A stretch of 32,112 nucleotides of DNA from an uncultured Lactobacillus sp. (GCA_945971245.1 CAMFOZ010000007.1:1-32112), one strand, 5' to 3'; shown: positions 21,460-31,071, counted from the stretch's first letter. Numbers and translations: made by a program. The notes: generated by a model from the letters alone, not told the origin.

Positions 21460-21744
21460 TTAGTCGATTACCGCAACTAAATCCTTTTCGTGGACAACCA
21501 GGTACTTTTCACCGTTGTATTCCACTTCGTTGCCGGCGTACTTATCAAAGAGTACCCGGTCACCTTCCTTAACAGCTGGAGTAAGCTTTTGTCCGTTGTC
21601 TAAGGTCCGTCCTTCACCAACAGCAATAACCTTTCCAGTAGTTGGCTTTTCCTTCACATTGGAAGCAAGGACAATCCCGCCAACCGTCTTTTCTTCTTCA
21701 GTTTCAGCCTTAAGAACAACGCGATCTCCTAATGGTTTTAACAC
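21460..21744 (-). CDS. groES: 10 kDa co-chaperonin GroES
   Basis: 94 aa; [36 protein letters not shown] start with GGAGGG SD. Confidence 0.99.
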   Translation of the reverse strand: MLKPLGDRVVLKAETEEEKTVGGIVLASNVKEKPTTGKVIAVGEGRTLDNGQKLTPAVKEGDRVLFDKYAGNEVEYNGEKYLVVHEKDLVAVID

Positions 21745-21781
21745 GTTAATCCCTCCATCTTGTTAAAATTAGTTTGTCATT

Positions 21782-21808
21782 TTAGCACTCAGCGTTCCTA
21801 AGTGCTAA
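21782..21808. promoter_or_regulatory. CIRCE element (HrcA operator) upstream of groESL
   Basis: TTAGCACTC-N9-AAGTGCTAA versus consensus TTAGCACTC-N9-GAGTGCTAA (one mismatch). Confidence 0.93.
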
Positions 21809-21903
21809 CCACATTTATAACTATAACATCTTTTTACTGAATTGCAACAAGAAAGTTTGACCAACTTTGACTATTTTTTATCCTCCAATAATTTAAAACG
21901 AAA

Positions 21904-21938
21904 ACGCGGCGAAAAAGCACGCTGTTTTTTCGCCACGT
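21904..21938 (-). terminator. Terminator downstream of rex
   Basis: Minus strand: ACGTGGCGAAAAAacagcgtgcTTTTTCGCCGCGTTTTCG. Confidence 0.8.
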
Positions 21939-21944
21939 TAATCA

Positions 21945-22586
21945 TTACTTGTTTTCTTCTGAGTAGTTCTTGATGAAGTAAATCAAGGTCTGCAGTTCGT
22001 TTGTCAGGTCGATGTTTTGGACCTGGACGTCCTTTGGTACGGACAGCCGAACTGGTGTGAAGTTCAAGATTCCCTTCACTCCGGCTTCAACCAGCTGGTC
22101 GGTGACCTTCTGGGCCTTGGCACCTGGCACCGTCAGAATAACAACATCAATCTGTTGTTCCTTGAGCTGGGTCGTCATTTCCTCTGCCGGATAGATCGGA
22201 ATACCACTCTTAATCGTGTTGGCAAACTCTGGCTTAGTGTCAAAGGCCGCACTGATCCGCAAGTTAGTATCCTGGTGGAAGTTGTAGTTCAAGAGGGCGC
22301 TCCCCAAGCTCCCGACACCGACGAGGGCAACACTAACCAGGGAGTCCTGGTGGAGAATCCCCTTGAAGAACTTCAGCAGGTTGGCCACATCATAGCCGTA
22401 ACCCCGCTTCCCCAACTCACCGAAGTAGGAGAAGTCCCGCCGGATGGTTGCGGAATCCACCTGAACGGCTTCGGACAATTCAGTGGATGAAACCCGTTGC
22501 TTATTGGCGCTCAGCAGCACCGTCAGGTAACGATAATAGATTGGTAACCGCCGGGCCGTGGCTCGTGGAATCTTTTTGCTTGGCAT
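21945..22586 (-). CDS. rex: Redox-sensing transcriptional repressor Rex
   Basis: 213 aa; [48 protein letters not shown]. Confidence 0.96.
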   Translation of the reverse strand: MPSKKIPRATARRLPIYYRYLTVLLSANKQRVSSTELSEAVQVDSATIRRDFSYFGELGKRGYGYDVANLLKFFKGILHQDSLVSVALVGVGSLGSALLNYNFHQDTNLRISAAFDTKPEFANTIKSGIPIYPAEEMTTQLKEQQIDVVILTVPGAKAQKVTDQLVEAGVKGILNFTPVRLSVPKDVQVQNIDLTNELQTLIYFIKNYSEENK

Positions 22587-22825
22587 ACATTATTCCTCCT
22601 AATATGATTGGTTAACAATTGCTTGTTTTAACGCTCACGCTTATTGTTGAGCAAATTATTAATTTTAATTTTTCAATGCTTGTGAAGTTCACATTACAAT
22701 ATATTCTAGCAACTTTACCTGTTTTTGTGAACCAATATACAATAAAAATCCAATTTTTTATAATTTAACTAAAATCTGCTAAAATGTAAAATGATTTAAC
22801 AACTAATATTAATGAGGTTTCGTTT

Positions 22826-24760
22826 ATGATACTTTTACAAACCAATGACGTCATGCGCCGTTTCGGGGCCGACGTCTTATTTCACAATATTAATCTTCAG
22901 GTCCAGGACCACGGACGGACGGCCCTCGTTGGTCGGAACGGGGCCGGAAAGACGACCCTACTGAAGATGATCGCTGGAATCACCCAGCCAGATGAGGGAA
23001 CGATCAGTAAAGTCAAAGATCTGACCATCGGCTACCTGGCCCAGGATCAGGGGCTCGACAGTCAAAACAACATCTGGGCAGAGCTCGACCTCGTCTTCGC
23101 ACCCCTCCACGAGATGGAAAAGGAAATCCACCAATTGGAGGACCAGCTCGGTGATCTTGACCCGAATAGCAACCAATACCAGCAGGTGCTCAATAAGTAC
23201 GACCGGCTCCAGGGGGAATATAAGAAGCGCGGTGGTTTTGAGTACGAATCCCGGATGCGGGGGATCCTGCACGGGTTCGGTTTTGGTGAGGAGTACTACG
23301 ACACCCCCGTCGACGCCCTCTCCGGTGGTCAGAAGACTAAGCTGGCCCTCGCCAAGATCCTTCTGCAGGAACCCAACCTCTTGATCCTGGACGAACCGAC
23401 CAACCACCTCGACATGAACGTCCTGGCCTGGCTAGAAGACTACCTCAAGAGTTACCGGGGTGCCCTGCTCGTCGTCTCTCATGACCGTTACTTCCTCGAC
23501 CACGTCGTCAAGGATGTCTATGACTTGGATAACCGAACCCTGACTCACTACACGGGTAACTACACCCAGTTTGTCGCCCATAAGCAGGAACGGCTCAAGG
23601 CCGAATGGAAGCACTACGACCAGCAACAAAAGAAGATTGCCAAGTTGGAAGACTTTGTCAACCGTAACATCGTCCGGGCCTCAACGACCAAGCGTGCCCA
23701 GGCTCGGCGGAAGCAGTTGGAGAAGATGGACCGCCTGGAGCGGCCCGAAACTGATGACCGGTCCATCCACTTCCAGTTCCACAGTGACAAGGATAGTGGG
23801 ACCGAAGTACTCGACGTAGAAAATGCTAAGGTCGGCTATGATGAACAGGTGCTGGCCGGTCCCCTCAGCTTCACTGTCCGGAAGCCCCAACGAATCGGGA
23901 TCATTGGGCCCAACGGGATCGGGAAGTCGACCCTGCTGAAGTCCCTGCTCCACCAGATTCCCCTGGTTAGCGGGACCGTCAAGTTTGGGGCTAACCTTGA
24001 GATCGGTTACTACGACCAGGAGCAGCAACAGCTCCACCCCGAGAAGACCGTCCTCGATGAAGTCTGGGATGACCACCCCGAGGTTCCCGAAAAGGACATC
24101 CGGTCCCTACTCGGCAGCTTCCTCTTCGTCGGCGATGACGTCTACAAGCCAGTCCACGACCTCTCCGGTGGTGAGAAGGCCCGGCTGGAATTGACCAAGC
24201 TCTCCTTCAAGCCGATCAACTTTCTGATCCTGGATGAACCGACCAACCACCTTGACATTGACAGCCGGGAAGTCCTGGAAAATGCCATCAACGAGTTCAC
24301 GGGCACCGTCCTCTTCGTCTCCCACGACCGTTACTTCATCAACCAGGTGTCCACCGACGTCCTCGATATGCACAAGGACGGGATCACCCATTACGAAGGG
24401 AACTACGATGACTTCCTTGCCGAGCAGGCCAAGCGCCAGTCTAGCGCCCCAAGTGATAATGTGGAAAAGCAAGCAGCGCCTTCGACCGGTAAACAATCCT
24501 ACCAGCAGAGTAAGGAACAGCAGAAGGCCCGGCGGAAGCTCCAGCGTCAAGTTGATAAGCTTGAGCAGGAGATGGGCGAATTGGAAGACCAGCAGACCCA
24601 GCTCCAGGAAAAGATGAGCCAGCCGGAGATCGCTACCGATATCGGCAAGCTTACCGACCTGCAAAAGGAGCTCGATGCGGCTAAAGATAAGGCCGAAGAG
24701 GTTGAATTAGCTTGGACCGAGGCGGCTGAAAAGCTGGAAGAATTTGACCAGCAGAACTAA
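22826..24760 (+). CDS. ABC-F family ATPase (YdiF-like)
   Basis: 644 aa; two ABC domains with Walker A GRNGAGKTT and GPNGIGKST, LSGGQKTKLALAK and LSGGEKARLELTK signatures, C-terminal coiled coil, no TM. Confidence 0.93.
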   Translation: MILLQTNDVMRRFGADVLFHNINLQVQDHGRTALVGRNGAGKTTLLKMIAGITQPDEGTISKVKDLTIGYLAQDQGLDSQNNIWAELDLVFAPLHEMEKEIHQLEDQLGDLDPNSNQYQQVLNKYDRLQGEYKKRGGFEYESRMRGILHGFGFGEEYYDTPVDALSGGQKTKLALAKILLQEPNLLILDEPTNHLDMNVLAWLEDYLKSYRGALLVVSHDRYFLDHVVKDVYDLDNRTLTHYTGNYTQFVAHKQERLKAEWKHYDQQQKKIAKLEDFVNRNIVRASTTKRAQARRKQLEKMDRLERPETDDRSIHFQFHSDKDSGTEVLDVENAKVGYDEQVLAGPLSFTVRKPQRIGIIGPNGIGKSTLLKSLLHQIPLVSGTVKFGANLEIGYYDQEQQQLHPEKTVLDEVWDDHPEVPEKDIRSLLGSFLFVGDDVYKPVHDLSGGEKARLELTKLSFKPINFLILDEPTNHLDIDSREVLENAINEFTGTVLFVSHDRYFINQVSTDVLDMHKDGITHYEGNYDDFLAEQAKRQSSAPSDNVEKQAAPSTGKQSYQQSKEQQKARRKLQRQVDKLEQEMGELEDQQTQLQEKMSQPEIATDIGKLTDLQKELDAAKDKAEEVELAWTEAAEKLEEFDQQN

Positions 24761-24772
24761 CTCGCCTGACGC

Positions 24773-24802
24773 TTGACAAATAATTCACCGTGAAGTTAAA
24801 CT
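24773..24802 (+). promoter_or_regulatory. Probable sigma-A promoter of the proBAC operon
   Basis: TTGACA (24773-24778), 18-nt spacer, TAAACT (24797-24802). Confidence 0.7.
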
Positions 24803-24808
24803 TAGAGT

Positions 24809-24985
24809 ATGGTCATAGTAGGTCAGTTCAGAGAGCGGAGTCACCGGCTGCAAGCCCCGTCGCAAGACCGAATCCAAGCCATCTTGATAACACATGAATA
24901 TAATTAATTAAAAAGAGTAAAGCACGTCTTTAAACGAGAATGGTAACGCCGTAACGGGTGTCTCGATTAAAGGCGTGCTTTTGTT
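24809..24985 (+). ncRNA. T-box riboswitch, predicted tRNA-Pro specific (specifier CCA)
   Basis: Stem I base ATGG/CCAT; loop-E AGTA (24817-24820) opposite GAA (24870-24872); helix GGTC/GACC; CAGAGAG and GGCTGCAAGCC distal elements; specifier CCA at 24874-24876 (GAA-N-NNN-A); TGGT (24941-24944) in T-box position; hairpin ending in TTTTGTTT. Confidence 0.88.
24921..24985 (+). terminator. Terminator-like hairpin of the T-box leader enclosing the TGGT motif
   Basis: AGCACGTCTTTAAACGAGA (24921-24939) pairs with TCTCGATTAAAGGCGTGCT (24961-24979): 17 Watson-Crick, 1 G-U, 1 A-A mismatch; followed by TTTTGTTT. Confidence 0.8.
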
Positions 24986-25003
24986 TAAGGAGGGATCTGC
25001 GTT

Positions 25004-25792
25004 ATGGCAGCAAAGAAACAGCGAATAGTCATTAAGGTCGGGACCAGTAGTCTGATCCTCCCCAACGGCCAAACTAATCTGCACGCAATTGATGGATTGG
25101 CATTTACCCTGGCGACCCTTAACCACCAGGGCTACGAGATGATTCTCGTCTCGTCTGGGGCGATGGGTGTCGGTCTGGCGAGTTTAGGGTTGAAAAAGCG
25201 CCCCAGTGAGATCGCCAAGCAGCAGGCCCTGGCCGCCATCGGGCAAACCGAACTGATGCGGATCTACTCGCAACGCTTCCTCGACTACCAGACCAAGGTC
25301 GGCCAACTGCTCCTGACCCGGGACGTCCTGCACTTCCCGGTCAGCCGCCAGCACGTCCTCAACACCATCACCACCCTGCTGGCCGATGGGGTCGTCCCGA
25401 TCATCAACGAAAACGATCCCGTTTCCGTCGACGAGTTGGACCACCACACCACCTTCAGTGACAACGACGAGCTGTCTGCCCTGGTAGCCACGCGGATCCA
25501 CGCTGACCTGCTCGTGGTCCTCTCCGATATCGATGCCTTCTACGACAAGGACCCCCACAAGTTCCCCGATGCCCAGCCGATTCGGCGGGTAACCGAAATG
25601 ACTCCGGAACTGGAAGAGGCCGCCAGCGGTTCCAGCACCCGCTTCGGTACCGGGGGAATGGTCACCAAGCTCCACGCCGCCACCACGGTCATGAAGGCTA
25701 ACCAGAAGATGATCCTCTGCAACGGTGCCGATCCCAAGATTATCTTCCGGATTGTCAACGGCGAAGAAGTCGGTACCCAGTTTGGTAAGTAA
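25004..25792 (+). CDS. proB: Glutamate 5-kinase (short form without PUA domain)
   Basis: 262 aa; IVIKVGTSSLI, SSGAMGVGL, INENDPVS, FGTGGMVTKLHAA; ends after the kinase domain. Confidence 0.96.
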   Translation: MAAKKQRIVIKVGTSSLILPNGQTNLHAIDGLAFTLATLNHQGYEMILVSSGAMGVGLASLGLKKRPSEIAKQQALAAIGQTELMRIYSQRFLDYQTKVGQLLLTRDVLHFPVSRQHVLNTITTLLADGVVPIINENDPVSVDELDHHTTFSDNDELSALVATRIHADLLVVLSDIDAFYDKDPHKFPDAQPIRRVTEMTPELEEAASGSSTRFGTGGMVTKLHAATTVMKANQKMILCNGADPKIIFRIVNGEEVGTQFGK

Positions 25793-25812
25793 CATATAAA
25801 GGAGGAAAAACT

Positions 25813-27057
25813 ATGAATGAAGCATTAATCAAAATCGGTCAACGGGCTCAGGCCGCTGCCGATCAAGTTGCCCTACTCGACACTGCCACTAAGAACCAGG
25901 CACTAGTCGCCATGGCAAACGCCCTAGAAGCCCACCAGCAAGAGGTCATCACCGCCAACAAGGAGGACCTCGCTAATGCGGTGAACATGCCTAAGAAGTT
26001 CACCGACCGCCTGATGGTTGACCAGCAACGCATTACCGATATGGCCAACGGGCTGCGGGCCATCGCTAATCTAGCCGATCCGACTGCCCGGATTGACCGG
26101 GGCTGGATCAACACCGACGGACTCCAGATTTTGCAGCGGCGGGTTCCACTGGGCGTCATCGGAATCATCTTCGAGGCGCGGCCAAACGTCACTGTTGACG
26201 CCACCGGTCTGACCTTCAAGAGCGGTAACGCGGTGATCCTCCGCGGGGGAAAGGAAGCTATCCGGACCAACACCACCCTCGCTAACGTTCTGCGGGCCGC
26301 ACTAGAAAAGCAGGGACTCCCGGCCGACGCTGTTCAATTAATCGAAGACACCAGTCATGAACTCGCCCAGGAGATGATGAACCTCACGGACTACATCGAT
26401 GTCCTCATTCCACGGGGTGGCCGGGGTCTCATCCAACGGGTTGTTAAGACGGCCACCGTACCGGTAATCGAAACCGGGGCCGGGAACTGTCACGTTTACA
26501 TCGACAAGGATGCCGACCTTCAAATGGCTACCGACATCACCGTCAATGCTAAGGTCCAGCGGCCATCTGTCTGCAACGCGGCCGAAAAGCTCCTGATTCA
26601 CCAAGACGTGGCGGACAAGTACCTGCCAGCCATCGCCCAGGCCCTGATTGACCACGGTGTTCAGCTGCGCGGTGATGCCCGGGCCCGGGCAATTGTTCCC
26701 CAGATGCAAGCTGCTTCAGACGAGGATTGGGACACCGAGTACAACGACCTAATCATGGCGGTCAAGGTGGTCGACTCCCTCGATGATGCCATCCACCACA
26801 TCAACCGCCATAGCACTCACCACTCCGAGGTCATCATCACCGATAATATCGAGCGTGGCCGGGCTTTCCAGCAGCGGATTAATTCCGCCTGTGTCTACGT
26901 CAACGCCTCAACCCGTTTTACCGATGGTGGAGTCTTTGGCTTCGGTGCCGAGATCGGAATCAGTACCCAGAAGTTGCACGCTCGCGGACCGATGGGGCTC
27001 GATCAGCTAACTACGATCAAGTACGAGATCACCGGTAATGGTCAGGTGCGCCACTAG
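25813..27057 (+). CDS. proA: Glutamate-5-semialdehyde dehydrogenase
   Basis: 414 aa; VPLGVIGIIFEARPNVTVDA, GNCHVYIDKDAD, ARGPMGLDQLTTIKYEI. Confidence 0.98.
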   Translation: MNEALIKIGQRAQAAADQVALLDTATKNQALVAMANALEAHQQEVITANKEDLANAVNMPKKFTDRLMVDQQRITDMANGLRAIANLADPTARIDRGWINTDGLQILQRRVPLGVIGIIFEARPNVTVDATGLTFKSGNAVILRGGKEAIRTNTTLANVLRAALEKQGLPADAVQLIEDTSHELAQEMMNLTDYIDVLIPRGGRGLIQRVVKTATVPVIETGAGNCHVYIDKDADLQMATDITVNAKVQRPSVCNAAEKLLIHQDVADKYLPAIAQALIDHGVQLRGDARARAIVPQMQAASDEDWDTEYNDLIMAVKVVDSLDDAIHHINRHSTHHSEVIITDNIERGRAFQQRINSACVYVNASTRFTDGGVFGFGAEIGISTQKLHARGPMGLDQLTTIKYEITGNGQVRH

Positions 27058-27084
27058 GATTTACCAATAAGGAGGAATTTAATT

Positions 27085-27858
27085 ATGAAGATTACAGTTG
27101 TAGGTGTCGGTAGTATGGGCGGCGCCATCATTAAAGGACTTGTGACCAGCAGCGCCGATGAGGTCAGCGGTCTGAACCCAACCAATCCCCGGGTTAGCAA
27201 TATGGCCGAACAGCTGCACTTCAAGCTATTCACTACGGCCAGTGAGGTCATCAAATATCAGCCTGATGTCGTGATCCTGACCACCCCAGCCAACATTACC
27301 GTGGCAGTCGCCAAGGAACTCGACGGGCTGAAGCCGAATACCGTCATCATCTCGGCCGCCGCTGGGGTTCGGCAGCATGAGCTCAAGGCTGTATTGCCGA
27401 ATAATCCGGTAGCGACAATGATTCCCAACACGCCAGTTGCTGTCAACGCTGGGACCATCGGCCTGGCTCTGCCAGCGGAGGATTCAACCAATACCCGAAA
27501 CATCATCGACAACGTCCTCAACCAGCTCGGTGATGTCATCATGGTCAGCGAAGACCAGCTTGACATCGTGGGTGTTGTCGGTGGCTGTGGTCCGGCATTC
27601 GTCGACGTCTTCATGGATGCTATGAGCGACGCCGCCGTCAAGCACGGTCTTGACCGTCAGACCGCTTACCAACTGATCGCCAGCATGGTCAAGGGAACTG
27701 GGACCCTAGCCTACGACACCGAGAAGAGCCCATCCGCCCTTCGTGACGAGGTAACCTCCCCGGCTGGCACGACGATCAAGGGGGTCGAAGCCCTGGAGAA
27801 GCACGGTTTCCGTTTTGGCGTAATCGATGCAGTCAACAAGGCCAACGGCGAAGACTAA
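27085..27858 (+). CDS. proC: Pyrroline-5-carboxylate reductase
   Basis: 257 aa; GVGSMGGAIIKGL, MIPNTPVAVNAG, VTSPAGTTIKGVEALEKHGFR. Confidence 0.97.
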   Translation: MKITVVGVGSMGGAIIKGLVTSSADEVSGLNPTNPRVSNMAEQLHFKLFTTASEVIKYQPDVVILTTPANITVAVAKELDGLKPNTVIISAAAGVRQHELKAVLPNNPVATMIPNTPVAVNAGTIGLALPAEDSTNTRNIIDNVLNQLGDVIMVSEDQLDIVGVVGGCGPAFVDVFMDAMSDAAVKHGLDRQTAYQLIASMVKGTGTLAYDTEKSPSALRDEVTSPAGTTIKGVEALEKHGFRFGVIDAVNKANGED

Positions 27859-27879
27859 ATCATATCAATTTATATACCA

Positions 27880-27915
27880 GAAAGGGTAGCGACACTGTGT
27901 TGCTACCCTTTCTTT
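27880..27915 (+). terminator. Terminator of the proBAC operon
   Basis: GAAAGGGTAGCgacactgtgttGCTACCCTTTCTTT. Confidence 0.9.
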
Positions 27916-28011
27916 AACCTATTATGATTTTCTTTACCACCGTAATCGTTAACCCCATGTTATAATTTAAACAGTAAGTAAGCGGATTCAATATTATTAA
28001 GGAGAAGGAAG

Positions 28012-28677
28012 ATGAGAAGAAAAAATCACCGCCGCCGTTGGGGATGGTGGCTAATCGGTACTCTGGCCGTCCTCGCCCTGGTCTTGGGAACATGGGGTGT
28101 CATGCGACCAAGCACCACCAGTGAAGACGTAGCCGAACCGAGCACCACCGCACCAAAGAAGGCCAAGAAGAAAACCGCTGATAAGAAGGAAAAAAAGCGG
28201 GCCGACAAAGCCAAGAAGGCAAATAACGAATCAGCAGACACTGGTACTACACCGGCAGCCAATAACCAAGGGGCCTCAGCTACTCCTGCTAGTGGTGCTA
28301 ACAATAGCGCTCCAAACGGTTCTGGTACCACGACCGCTCCTGGTCAGGGAACGACAAATGGCAACACCGGTAATCAAACCGATGATGATTTATCCTACGA
28401 CGACCCTGCCAGCACGGCCGCCGGAACCGCGGTGGGTGCCGAGCTCAATAACTTGGTAGCTGAGCTCAACAAGTTAGCTGGCCAGTACACGGAATATCAA
28501 GACGTCGCTGCCTTCAACAGCGGTCTCGCCAGCGTCCAGGCTCGCAACAATCAGTTACTGGCTCAATCAACCACGTGGGCCGACCGCAATCTGGCTACCA
28601 AGATCAACGGGACTATCGAGCGGATGCGGGCCGATCCAGAAAATGCCCAGTACATCGTTGGCCACATCTGGCACTAA
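28012..28677 (+). CDS. Membrane-anchored, lysine-rich low-complexity protein of unknown function
   Basis: Arg-rich N-terminus then one hydrophobic segment (WWLIGTLAVLALVLGTWGV), Lys-rich tract, Asn/Thr/Gly/Ala linker, C-terminal approx 90-aa helical region; GGAGAAGGA SD and upstream TGTTATAAT (-10). Confidence 0.75.
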   Translation: MRRKNHRRRWGWWLIGTLAVLALVLGTWGVMRPSTTSEDVAEPSTTAPKKAKKKTADKKEKKRADKAKKANNESADTGTTPAANNQGASATPASGANNSAPNGSGTTTAPGQGTTNGNTGNQTDDDLSYDDPASTAAGTAVGAELNNLVAELNKLAGQYTEYQDVAAFNSGLASVQARNNQLLAQSTTWADRNLATKINGTIERMRADPENAQYIVGHIWH

Positions 28678-28698
28678 ACAATTCCGAAAACACAAAGA

Positions 28699-28745
28699 AG
28701 CCGTCATGAAATCAAACTATGAAGTGATTCCATGACGGCTTTTAA
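28699..28745. terminator. Probable bidirectional terminator between the convergent lysine-rich gene and tsaD
   Basis: AGCCGTCATGaaatcaaactatgaagtgattCCATGACGGCT followed by TTTTAAG; Ts also on the opposite strand. Confidence 0.85.
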
Positions 28746-28758
28746 GTATCTCAATTGA

Positions 28759-29790
28759 TTATTCAACTTCCATCCGCTTGAACATCAGGCTTGGGACAGC
28801 ATTCAAGTCCCAGCCGGCCCGATCACCATTCTGGTAGTCGATATAACCGGCAGCCCCGATCATGGCGGCATTATCACCACACAGCTTCAGTGGTGCCTGG
28901 AGCATCCCCACTTCCGGATGGTATTTGGCCATGTCGTGATCCAACCGGGTCCGCAGACCGTGGTTGGCAGCGACCCCACCGGCCAAGATTAATTGCTTAA
29001 CTGGGTACCGGTCCAGGGCCCGCATTGTCTTCTCCGCCAGGACGTCGACAACACTCTGTTGGAAGCTGGCTGCCAGGTCATACTTATCCAACTTCTCTCC
29101 CCGCTGGTCAGCGTTATGAACGGTGTTGATGAAGGCACTCTTCAGCCCACTAAAACTGAAGTCGTAGTTGGCCTCCTTCTCCATGGCCCGAGGGAACTTA
29201 AAGGTATCGTGGCCCTTCGCTGCCCACTCGTCAATCGTCTTACCAGCTGGGTAGTTGACACCGAGAACCCGGCCGATCTTGTCATAGGCTTCACCGGCAG
29301 CATCATCCCGGGTCTCACCGATGATTTCATACTCGTGTTCCTTTGGCATGTAGACCAACTCGGTGTGCCCACCAGAAACCAACAGAGCCATCTGTGGATA
29401 CAGGAATTCGCCAACATAACGGGCCGCATACAAGTGTCCAGCCATGTGGTTGACTGGAACCAACGGTAAGTGATGTGCCCAAGCGATGACCTTCGCCGCG
29501 GTTACCCCCACCAGCAGGGAACCAACGAGGCCCGGTCCATAGGTGACGGCCACCGCCGCAATATCATCATAACTGACCCCAGATTCATCCAGGGCCTGGT
29601 CCACACACCGTGTGATCCATTCGATATGGTGCCGACTGGCCACTTCGGGGACGACCCCACCGAAACGCTGGTGGCTGTCGATCTGGGTGGCCACCACGTT
29701 GCTAAGGATCTTAGTGCCGTTTTCGACTACGGCCACACTGGTTTCATCACAACTGGTTTCAAACGCTAAAATGAGCGTACGTTCTGCCAT
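28759..29790 (-). CDS. tsaD: tRNA N6-adenosine threonylcarbamoyltransferase subunit TsaD
   Basis: 343 aa; [52 protein letters not shown]. Confidence 0.97.
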   Translation of the reverse strand: MAERTLILAFETSCDETSVAVVENGTKILSNVVATQIDSHQRFGGVVPEVASRHHIEWITRCVDQALDESGVSYDDIAAVAVTYGPGLVGSLLVGVTAAKVIAWAHHLPLVPVNHMAGHLYAARYVGEFLYPQMALLVSGGHTELVYMPKEHEYEIIGETRDDAAGEAYDKIGRVLGVNYPAGKTIDEWAAKGHDTFKFPRAMEKEANYDFSFSGLKSAFINTVHNADQRGEKLDKYDLAASFQQSVVDVLAEKTMRALDRYPVKQLILAGGVAANHGLRTRLDHDMAKYHPEVGMLQAPLKLCGDNAAMIGAAGYIDYQNGDRAGWDLNAVPSLMFKRMEVE

Positions 29791-29792
29791 AA

Positions 29793-30362
29793 CTAATTCT
29801 GCTCTCCTTTATTTAATAGGTCCGCCGTCATGTCAATTGCATCCTCGTGGTTATCGAGGTAGTAGCGGTGTTTGATCTCCCGTTCCCGGAAGCCAAGGTG
29901 TTCGTATAATTTCCGGGCCACCAGGTTATGAACGCGGACCTCTAGACTAACCGACCGTAACTGGGTATGACGGGCATAATTAAGGGCGGTACTGATCAGG
30001 TAGGTACCAATCCCCTTCTTCTGGTAGCCGGGAGTGATCCCAATATTGGTAATATGCAGGTCGAGCCGATACCAGTCAACAGCCATCCCGATAAAACCGA
30101 CAACCTGACCATCATCGACGATCACCAGGTAGAGACGGTCGTGGGGCCGCCGCAGTTCGATCTGGAAGGCTGCATAGCTCCACGGCGCATCACCATAGAT
30201 GGCCCGTTCAATATCGACCATCGCCTTGATATCCTGCTCCGTTGCCATCCGGACCACGTATTGATGCCGCTTGATCATCACGACACGGCGTGCAAAATCA
30301 AGCAGCGGCCACTTACGGCCATTGATGTTGACCCGGCACCAACTCTTAAACTTCTCGAACAT
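29793..30362 (-). CDS. rimI: Ribosomal protein bS18 alanine N-acetyltransferase (GNAT)
   Basis: GNAT core [43 protein letters not shown] at 30362 overlaps the tsaB 3' end. Confidence 0.9.
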   Translation of the reverse strand: MFEKFKSWCRVNINGRKWPLLDFARRVVMIKRHQYVVRMATEQDIKAMVDIERAIYGDAPWSYAAFQIELRRPHDRLYLVIVDDGQVVGFIGMAVDWYRLDLHITNIGITPGYQKKGIGTYLISTALNYARHTQLRSVSLEVRVHNLVARKLYEHLGFREREIKHRYYLDNHEDAIDMTADLLNKGEQN

Positions 30363-31071
30363 AGTTCTTCCTGGTAACTCCGGGGTGGAGCTTCTGCCAG
30401 TTAGCTTCCGCCTCAGTAATCCGCAGATAGTGCGGTACAAACGGGTCAATCTCCTTGACCGCTGGCCGCTTTTCACCCGCCAAGGCCAGCTGATAAGTCG
30501 AAGGAATCCCGTAGGCCCGTGGTGCCAAGGTGACATTGGCCGGTAATTCTTCAAATTGATCGGCAATCTTCTTCGTGACGTGCCCAACCATGATCACTGG
30601 CTGGTCAATCTTAGCCAGCTGAGCCAGGAGGTCCTTCATTGCCAGGTGCTGGTCAGCAATCTGGTTCTTCAGCTGACCATCCTGCCACTGGTAGGCACCG
30701 GCAAAGACATTCCCCCGCCGGGCATCAAAAAACGGCACGATAATGGCGGTCGTTGTCGGCAGGACGTTGTAGGCTACGACCTCCAGACTCGATACCCCGA
30801 CCAGGTCAATGTTCAACGTATCAGCCAGGACTTTAGCCGTGGTTGCCGCAATCCGAATTCCCGTGTATGAGCCTGGGCCCTGGGCTACCACAACCCGGTC
30901 CAGGTCACTCGGTTGCCACTTAACCAGCTGACAGAGCTGGTCGATCGTTGGCATCAGGTAGATACTGTGGTTCCGCACCATGTTAAGCGTGGTCGTTGCC
31001 AGTAGCTGGTCATCCTCGACCAAGGCCACACTCATTGGGTGGTTCGATGTATCAATTGCTAATACTTTCAT
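30346..31071 (-). CDS. tsaB: tRNA threonylcarbamoyladenosine biosynthesis protein TsaB
   Basis: MKVLAIDTSNHPMSVALVEDD, VVVAQGPGSYTGIRIAATTAKVLA; start 31071 (alternative 31083). Confidence 0.94.
   Translation of the reverse strand: MKVLAIDTSNHPMSVALVEDDQLLATTTLNMVRNHSIYLMPTIDQLCQLVKWQPSDLDRVVVAQGPGSYTGIRIAATTAKVLADTLNIDLVGVSSLEVVAYNVLPTTTAIIVPFFDARRGNVFAGAYQWQDGQLKNQIADQHLAMKDLLAQLAKIDQPVIMVGHVTKKIADQFEELPANVTLAPRAYGIPSTYQLALAGEKRPAVKEIDPFVPHYLRITEAEANWQKLHPGVTRKNYVREV

Noticed and set aside
24870-24876. Reading the T-box specifier as TCC (serine)
   Set aside because: GAA-N-codon register, as in glyQS, gives CCA. TGGT implies discriminator A (tRNA-Pro), and the downstream genes are proBAC.
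25184-25795. 203-aa minus-strand ORF opposite proB
   Set aside because: Antisense shadow; proB has full motif support.
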